NCBI GenBank assembly: GCA_007124105.1
Contig: SLFT01000471.1
Span: 1-8,985, forward strand
Length of the DNA: 8,985 nt
Direction of reading: 5' to 3'
Origin: Candidatus Hydrogenedentota bacterium
Lineage (GTDB): Bacteria; Hydrogenedentota; Hydrogenedentia; Hydrogenedentales; CAITNO01
Shown here: positions 4,479 to 8,985 of the stretch, one piece after another
Layout of the letters: every line of letters starts with the position of its first letter
How positions within the stretch are numbered: the first letter of the stretch is position 1
Made by a program: the position numbers and the translations under genes
Notes under the pieces: generated by a model
Seen by the model: the letters and a program-made list of their open reading frames with translations, nothing else
Database searches by the model: none
Told to the model about the DNA's origin: nothing

Positions 4479-6626
4479 ATGCATACGGTGTTATTTCTAT
4501 TGGCGATATTTTTATTGGGGGGCTTGCCTTGTGTTGGAGAAACAGCGCGAGATTTCACTTGTTTTCAAACGTCCAGAGGCTATGAGCCCGAACTTGATAT
4601 CGGGTCGGACATGGCGATTGTGTACGGCATGGGCGCCACTTTCCCGGAGCGCCTTGAAAGCTGGCGCGAGCAGGGGTATGCCGTGGGCATGATGACCGGC
4701 ATCTCCTGGGGCAACTATGATGATTATTACATGACCGAGGACGGATTCAAGCGAGACGAAGTGCAGACCAACAAAGCGGGGCGGCTTTTTATGCATGGAA
4801 ACAGCGAACGGGTCGGCTACAATGTGCCCACGCCTCCGTATGTGGAATACATCAAGGAGCGGGTGACGCCGGCGGTTGATCTCGGGGCGCGGGCTATTTT
4901 TCTGGAAGAACCGGAGTATTGGGCGGAATGCGGCTGGAGCGCCGCGTTCAAGGCGGAATGGCAACGGTATTATGATGAGCCCTGGGCGGCGCCCGATTCG
5001 AGTGTTGACGCCCAGTATCGCGCCAGCAAGTTGAAATATCATCTGTACTATGAGGCGCTGCGCGAAGTGAAGGAGCATATCAAGGGGCGCGCCGCCGAAC
5101 AGGACCGCGTCGTGGAATGTCACGTGCCCACCCACAGCCTTATCAACTACGCCCACTGGCGCATCGTGAGTCCCATGTCGTCTTTGATGGACTTGAACGC
5201 CATGGACGGCTATATTGCGCAGGTATGGACGGGCACCTCGCGCACCCCGAACATTTATCGCGGCGTACGCAAGGAGCGCACCTTTGAAACGGCTTTTCTG
5301 GAATACGGCCAGATGCTGAGCATGGTGCGGCCCACGGGCCGCAAGGTGTGGTTCCTGGCCGACCCGATAGAAGACAATCCGAACTACAGCTGGAACAACT
5401 ACAAATGGAATTATGAATGCACCATTATCGCGTCGCTGATGTGGCCGGAGGTGAGCCGTTACGAGGTGATGCCGTGGCCGAGCCGCATTTTTCAGGGCAG
5501 CTATCCGAAGGTTGACATGGACACGGTTTCGGGGGACCGGGAAGGGATTCCGTCAGAATACGCCACCCAGTTGTTGACCGTGATAAATGCGCTTAACGAC
5601 ATGACCCATGACGATGTGTCCCGAAAGGCCGGTACGGAAGGGGTCGGTGTGATTGTGTCGGACTCAATGATGTTCCAGCGCGCCGCGCCCCATCAAAGCG
5701 ACGCGGATTTGGGTTCCTTTTATGGATTGGCGTTGCCTTTGTTGAAAGCGGGCGTACCTGTGGCGCCAGCGCAGTTGGAAACCATCACCACCCAAGGCGC
5801 GTTCGATCCGTACACCCTGCTGCTGCTCACCTATGAAGGCCAAAAACCGCTCTTGCCCGCATATCATGAACAGCTCGATGCGTGGGTGCGCCAGGGCGGC
5901 CTGCTCCTGTGCGTGGACGACCTCGCTGATCCCTATCATCACGTGAGTGAATGGTGGAACGATTTCGGAGAACGCGACGCGGCGGCCACAACAGATCTTT
6001 ACGTGCGGTTGCAAGTGGACGCGGCAAACGCGGAGACGCCGCAACCGGTGGGCGCGGGGTTTGTACGCGTTATATCGGCAAGTCCGAGTAAATTGCAGCG
6101 CGACAAGGACGGCGCGCAAACCATCGTCAAAGCGGCAGAAGAATTGCTGGCGCTGAAAGATATTGATTTGGAAACGCAGCATTATTTTAGTATTCAGCGC
6201 GGTCCTTATCTGGCCGCCTCGGTATTAGACGAGTCCGTTTCCGATGCGCCATTGGTTTTGACAGGCGATTTCATTGATCTTTTCGACCCCATGCTGCCCA
6301 TCGTGAAGGAACGAACGTTGAACGCCAATGAACGGACGTTGTTATATGACATTGACTGGGCGCGGGCGCGGGGGATTACGGCTTCCGTACTGGCCGCCGC
6401 CGCGCGCGTCCGTGACGAACGCGCGCAAGACGATTCGTTGCGCTTCGTCGTACGCGGCCCCGCAAATACGACGGGGCGTGCGCGAGTGTTGCTGCCAGGG
6501 AAGCCTGTTGCCGTCAATACAACCCCGGAAATTGAAGTGGAACAGGAATGGCACGAAGCAAGCGGTACGCTATGGTTGTCTTTCCCGAATATTGCCAGGC
6601 AGATACAGGTTGACATTATATTCTGA
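4479..6626 (+). CDS. secreted multidomain protein, probable glycoside-hydrolase-like TIM barrel with GATase-like domain
   Basis: A 715-residue exported protein of no family I can name with confidence. Residues 1-20 form a signal peptide (hydrophobic core TVLFLLAIFLLGGL, likely cut near 20-23); the cysteine at 18 does not sit in a proper lipobox. Residues about 35-340 look like a TIM barrel rich in aromatic residues, with FLEEPEYW (141-148), where Glu143/Glu144 at a strand end are candidate acid/base residues. HVPTHSLINYAHW (215-227), IAQVW (246-250) and WFLADPIED (291-299) also resemble sugar-binding barrel loops. About 385-500 (GVGVIVSDSMMF, then DPYTLLLLTYEGQ, then LDAWVRQGGLLLCVDD) resembles the class I GATase-like domain that follows the barrel in GH42-type beta-galactosidases. 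The end (about 650-715) is beta-rich. GGAGG lies nine bases before the ATG. It stands alone, flanked by gene-free DNA. Polysaccharide or glycoside breakdown in the periplasm or outside is inference. Confidence 0.7.
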   Translation: MHTVLFLLAIFLLGGLPCVGETARDFTCFQTSRGYEPELDIGSDMAIVYGMGATFPERLESWREQGYAVGMMTGISWGNYDDYYMTEDGFKRDEVQTNKAGRLFMHGNSERVGYNVPTPPYVEYIKERVTPAVDLGARAIFLEEPEYWAECGWSAAFKAEWQRYYDEPWAAPDSSVDAQYRASKLKYHLYYEALREVKEHIKGRAAEQDRVVECHVPTHSLINYAHWRIVSPMSSLMDLNAMDGYIAQVWTGTSRTPNIYRGVRKERTFETAFLEYGQMLSMVRPTGRKVWFLADPIEDNPNYSWNNYKWNYECTIIASLMWPEVSRYEVMPWPSRIFQGSYPKVDMDTVSGDREGIPSEYATQLLTVINALNDMTHDDVSRKAGTEGVGVIVSDSMMFQRAAPHQSDADLGSFYGLALPLLKAGVPVAPAQLETITTQGAFDPYTLLLLTYEGQKPLLPAYHEQLDAWVRQGGLLLCVDDLADPYHHVSEWWNDFGERDAAATTDLYVRLQVDAANAETPQPVGAGFVRVISASPSKLQRDKDGAQTIVKAAEELLALKDIDLETQHYFSIQRGPYLAASVLDESVSDAPLVLTGDFIDLFDPMLPIVKERTLNANERTLLYDIDWARARGITASVLAAAARVRDERAQDDSLRFVVRGPANTTGRARVLLPGKPVAVNTTPEIEVEQEWHEASGTLWLSFPNIARQIQVDIIF

Positions 6627-6721
6627 GCATTCCTGTGTTGGCCACGAAATACTGAAAAAACGACTGCTTCGCGTCTGCGTTATCAGGAGCAACCCTCCCT
6701 ATGGCGATTATCAGCGGGCTG
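6627..6721. other. short gene-free region after the secreted-protein gene
   Basis: No clear intrinsic terminator follows the stop codon at 6624-6626. Two copies of TTATCAG (6680-6686 and 6708-6714) lie upstream of the lipA promoter, 28 bases apart start to start. Confidence 0.3.
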
Positions 6722-6730
6722 TGTTATAAT
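6722..6730 (+). promoter_or_regulatory. extended -10 promoter for lipA
   Basis: TGTTATAAT contains a consensus -10 hexamer TATAAT (6725-6730) preceded by TGn, the extended -10 motif, which can work with a poor -35. No good -35 is seen at 17-18 bases (TGGCGA or ATGGCG). Transcription would begin near 6737, about 60 bases before the lipA start. The early leader could fold CGGGA-gt-TCCCG (6744-6755). Confidence 0.6.
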
Positions 6731-6795
6731 GCGGCTTGTTTAGCGGGAGTTCCCGTTTCTAACGAATATGTGCGCCTGTTTCAGCGTTGCAACAA

Positions 6796-7710
6796 ATGAA
6801 CAACGAGCATATAAGCGGTATGTCCCACCTGGTTTCCCCGAAAGGCCGCGCGTTGCCGCCGTGGTTGCGACGCGCATGGCCCGCTTCGAGCGATGTCGCG
6901 CGGGTGCGCGATGTGTTGTCCGATTTATCGTTGAACACGGTTTGCCGCAGCGCGCAGTGTCCCAACCAGGGCGAATGCTGGCGACGCGGGACGGCCACCT
7001 TTATGATCCTGGGCGATGTATGTACCCGCGACTGCGCCTTTTGCGGCGTGGCGTCGGGAACGCCGCCGCCCCCTGATCCCGGCGAGCCGGCGCGTCTTGC
7101 CGAAGCGGCGCATCGTCTGGGCCTGCGCCATCTAGTGGTAACGACAGTGACCCGCGACGATTTGCCCGACGGCGGCGCCGGACATTTCGTTGCCGTGGTA
7201 AAGGCCGTGCGCGCGCGTTGTCCCGACGCGAAGATTGAAGTGCTGACATCGGATTTCGGGGGCGACATGGACGCGGTGGTTCGTGTGGCCGAAGCCGCGC
7301 CTGATGTGTTCGGTCACAACATTGAAACGGTGGCGCGGCTGCATGCGCCATTGCGCGACCCGCGCGCGTCCTACGAGCGCAGCCTGGCGGTGTTGCGTTG
7401 CGCCCGAGAGGCGTTGTCCGCGGCGCATCATGTCAAGTCGGGATTGATGGTGGGCTGCGGCGAAAAGGAAGACGAAGTGGTTGCGGCCCTGCGTGACTTG
7501 CGCGCGGCGGGTTGCGACGCCGTTACTATCGGTCAATACCTGAAACCGGCGGGCAACCGCGCCGAAGTACAGGAATTTGTTGCGCCCGAACAGTTTGGCC
7601 GTTATGAACAAATTGCGTATGATTTGGGCTTTGCTTTTGCCATGGCGGGGCCTTTTGTGCGCAGTTCATACCATGCCGACGCGCTGACTGATGCGGGCCG
7701 GCCCGAGTAA
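6796..7710 (+). CDS. lipA: lipoyl synthase (radical SAM)
   Basis: Cytoplasmic radical-SAM enzyme that inserts two sulfur atoms at C6 and C8 of octanoyl groups already bound to lipoyl domains. From ATG 6796 it has 304 residues, a usual length. The auxiliary-cluster cysteines CRSAQCPNQGEC (Cys50, 55, 61) and the radical-SAM cysteines CTRDCAFC (Cys76, 80, 83) are all present. Also visible are TTVTRDDLPDGGA (116-128), GHNIETV (173-179), KSGLMVGCGE (214-223), TIGQYLKP (244-251) and the C-terminal RSSYHA (289-294), whose serine binds the auxiliary cluster. The start is uncertain. TTG 6787, ATG 6796 and ATG 6820 share the frame, none has a strong ribosome-binding site, and conserved sequence begins near LPPWLR, so 6820 is also credible. 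It follows the extended -10 promoter and is followed after 61 bases by a lipoyl-domain gene encoding its probable substrate. Confidence 0.97.
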   Translation: MNNEHISGMSHLVSPKGRALPPWLRRAWPASSDVARVRDVLSDLSLNTVCRSAQCPNQGECWRRGTATFMILGDVCTRDCAFCGVASGTPPPPDPGEPARLAEAAHRLGLRHLVVTTVTRDDLPDGGAGHFVAVVKAVRARCPDAKIEVLTSDFGGDMDAVVRVAEAAPDVFGHNIETVARLHAPLRDPRASYERSLAVLRCAREALSAAHHVKSGLMVGCGEKEDEVVAALRDLRAAGCDAVTIGQYLKPAGNRAEVQEFVAPEQFGRYEQIAYDLGFAFAMAGPFVRSSYHADALTDAGRPE

Positions 7711-7771
7711 GCAATGCGCTCTGTATGCGTTTCAGGTCTTTAATAAGGTATCATTACGGAAAGGTGGCATA

Positions 7772-8023
7772 ATGGCAACACTAATGGAAGTTCCATTGCC
7801 TGACATGGGCAATGACGACAAGAAGATTGAAGCGGTGGTTTCGTTCTGGCCTGTCGCCGTGGGCGATTGTCTGGCGGCGGGCGACGATCTGCTGGAGGTC
7901 GTAACGGACAAGGCGAACTTTGTGGTGGCCTGTCCACGAGCAGGCCTGCTGCGCGAACAACGCGTTCGTGAAGACGACCGTGTGCGCGTGGGCGATGTGG
8001 TTGCTGTTATCGAAACGGTGTGA
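7772..8023 (+). CDS. stand-alone lipoyl-domain carrier protein
   Basis: An 83-residue single lipoyl/biotinyl domain. In 2-oxoacid dehydrogenase E2 subunits this domain carries lipoate on a lysine and swings acyl groups between active sites; here it is free. The fold's landmarks are present: start MATLMEVPLPDMG (1-13), paired beta halves, and the hairpin LEVVTDKANFVV (41-52) with attachment Lys47 in the T-D-K-A context typical of lipoyl rather than biotinyl domains (which use M-K-M). A second half follows with RVGDVVAVIE. ATG 7772 is chosen because AAAGGTGG lies just before it. An in-frame ATG at 7691 would overlap lipA and add 27 residues not belonging to the domain. Its position right after lipA suggests that it is a LipA substrate. 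Its partner complex (split E2, oxidative decarboxylase or other) is not in this window. Confidence 0.88.
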   Translation: MATLMEVPLPDMGNDDKKIEAVVSFWPVAVGDCLAAGDDLLEVVTDKANFVVACPRAGLLREQRVREDDRVRVGDVVAVIETV

Positions 8024-8073
8024 AGCGCGCGCTAACGCGTACATAATATACAAAGCGAAGAAAGAAGGCACAG

Positions 8074-8985
8074 ATGGAAATTGGCGTAGGCGTAATCGGC
8101 GCCGGCACAGTCGGCGGCGGTGTAATAGAGATGTTATCGGCAAATACCGGCGTGATCGCGGACAAGACAGGCGCTCGGGTGACATTGCGGCATGTGGCCG
8201 AGTTGAATCAGGAACTGTTGCGCGAGTTTGATCTTGACGGCGTGACTGTGAGCGACGACGCGCAGGCGCTTATCTCTGATCCGCGGGTACAGGTGGTATG
8301 CGAGTTGATTGGCGGCGTGGAACCGGCCAGAACTTTTATTCTCGCGGCGCTGAACGCCGGGAAGAACGTGGTTACGGCGAATAAGATGCTGGTGGCGAAA
8401 CATGGCGAGGAGTTGTCAGAGGCCGCCGCGCGCAATGGCGTTGAACTGCGTTTTGAAGCCGCGGTGGCGGGCGCGGTGCCTATTATCAAGGCGTTGCGCG
8501 AAGGGCTTGCGGCCAACCATATCCACGCTATTCACGGGATACTCAACGGCACCGCCAATTATATTTTGAGCCGCATGACCTACGAGGGCCTGGAGTTCCA
8601 GGAAACCCTTGACCAGGCCATTGCGCACGGATTCGCCGAGACGCCGCCGGACCTGGACATTCAAGGACATGACACGGCGCACAAGTGCCAGATATTGGCG
8701 TCGTTGGCTTACAGTACGCGCGTCTCCCTTGACGCCATCCCCGTGGAAGGCATTACGGCGATCACCCATCTTGATGTGGCGTATGCCCGGGAGATGGGTT
8801 ATATTATCAAGTTGCTCGCGATTATCCGCAAAGTGGAGGGCGAGATCGAGGCCCGTGTACATCCGACGCTGGTGCCCGAAACGCATCTGCTTGCCTCGGT
8901 GCGCAACGAATTCAACGCGGTGCATGTGCAAAGCGATTGCGCGGACGCCACGTTGTACTACGGTCGCGGCGCGGGACGCATGCCC
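8074..8985 (+). CDS. hom: homoserine dehydrogenase, first 304 residues, cut by window edge
   Basis: Cytoplasmic NAD(P)-dependent enzyme reducing aspartate-4-semialdehyde to homoserine, the branch toward threonine, methionine and isoleucine. The Rossmann motif GAGTVGGG lies at 9-16, CELIGG at 76-81, TANK (101-104) with a conserved lysine, and the family signature GILNGTANYILSRM at 155-168. The catalytic block AETPPDLDIQGHDTAHK (188-204) keeps Glu189, Asp200 and Lys204 at the spacing known from yeast and bacterial enzymes. However, the usual A-D-P after the Glu is T-P-P here, a mild oddity outside the catalytic residues. It is a stand-alone enzyme, not fused to an N-terminal aspartokinase. Whether a C-terminal ACT domain for feedback control follows lies beyond the window. 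AGAAGG precedes the ATG. It begins 50 bases after the lipoyl-domain gene and could share its transcript, though the pathways are unrelated. Confidence 0.96.
   Translation, partial: MEIGVGVIGAGTVGGGVIEMLSANTGVIADKTGARVTLRHVAELNQELLREFDLDGVTVSDDAQALISDPRVQVVCELIGGVEPARTFILAALNAGKNVVTANKMLVAKHGEELSEAAARNGVELRFEAAVAGAVPIIKALREGLAANHIHAIHGILNGTANYILSRMTYEGLEFQETLDQAIAHGFAETPPDLDIQGHDTAHKCQILASLAYSTRVSLDAIPVEGITAITHLDVAYAREMGYIIKLLAIIRKVEGEIEARVHPTLVPETHLLASVRNEFNAVHVQSDCADATLYYGRGAGRMP

Noticed and set aside
4512..5156. 214-codon minus-strand open frame
   Set aside because: Antisense shadow of the secreted protein gene, which has a signal peptide and a good ribosome-binding site.
6768..7076. 102-codon plus-strand open frame overlapping the lipA start
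   Set aside because: Out of frame with lipA and without family features; lipA motifs occupy the other frame.
7691..7771. Upstream ATG start for the lipoyl-domain gene overlapping lipA
   Set aside because: The extra 27 residues do not belong to the domain, and the start at 7772 has AAAGGTGG just before it.
1..8985. CRISPR array, tRNA or rRNA genes
   Set aside because: No regularly spaced repeats and no tRNA- or rRNA-like sequences were seen on either strand.

Overview
The window reads as a stretch of a fairly GC-rich bacterial chromosome. It carries central-metabolism genes interrupted by a small, A/T-richer accessory patch. Taxonomy is inference only: an OFA-family transporter beside acetyl-CoA synthetase, a secreted glycoside-hydrolase-like protein of no recognised family, and a stand-alone lipoyl-domain protein beside lipoyl synthase would fit an environmental heterotroph, for instance a Hydrogenedentota- or PVC-like lineage. 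Nothing here proves that.

Layout: (1) 1-2804, minus strand: acetyl-CoA synthetase (acs), then 137 bases further downstream the N-terminal half of an OFA-type major facilitator transporter that runs off the left edge. They look co-directional and perhaps co-transcribed, suggesting uptake plus activation of acetate or another small carboxylate. (2) 2805-3367: a long gene-free stretch with the acs 5' leader, a perfect palindrome, a leader hairpin and further inverted repeats. (3) 3261-4116, plus strand: an accessory patch made of the left end and first quarter of an IS256-family transposase (broken), followed by a tight two-gene pair of DUF4258 and DUF2283 proteins, an arrangement resembling a type II toxin-antitoxin module. 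(4) 4117-4478: gene-free, with three inverted repeats in a row, the largest having 24-base arms. (5) 4479-6626, plus strand: a secreted multidomain protein with a probable TIM-barrel glycoside-hydrolase fold and a GATase-like middle domain. (6) 6722-8985, plus strand: a promoter with a perfect extended -10, then lipA (lipoyl synthase), an 83-residue stand-alone lipoyl-carrier protein and the start of homoserine dehydrogenase (hom), which runs off the right edge.

How they work together: LipA inserts sulfur into octanoyl groups on lipoyl domains, and the next gene encodes just such a domain as a free protein, so maker and substrate lie side by side. Acs feeds acetyl-CoA to central metabolism. 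Homoserine dehydrogenase belongs to the threonine/methionine pathway and probably only shares transcription with its neighbours. The IS scar and DUF pair separate the acs cluster from the glycoside-hydrolase-like gene and look like an acquired insertion.

The most interesting items are the DUF4258/DUF2283 pair on an IS scar, the large imperfect inverted repeat with two mutually exclusive folds at 4235-4311, the unfamiliar secreted enzyme, and the LipA/free-lipoyl-domain pairing.
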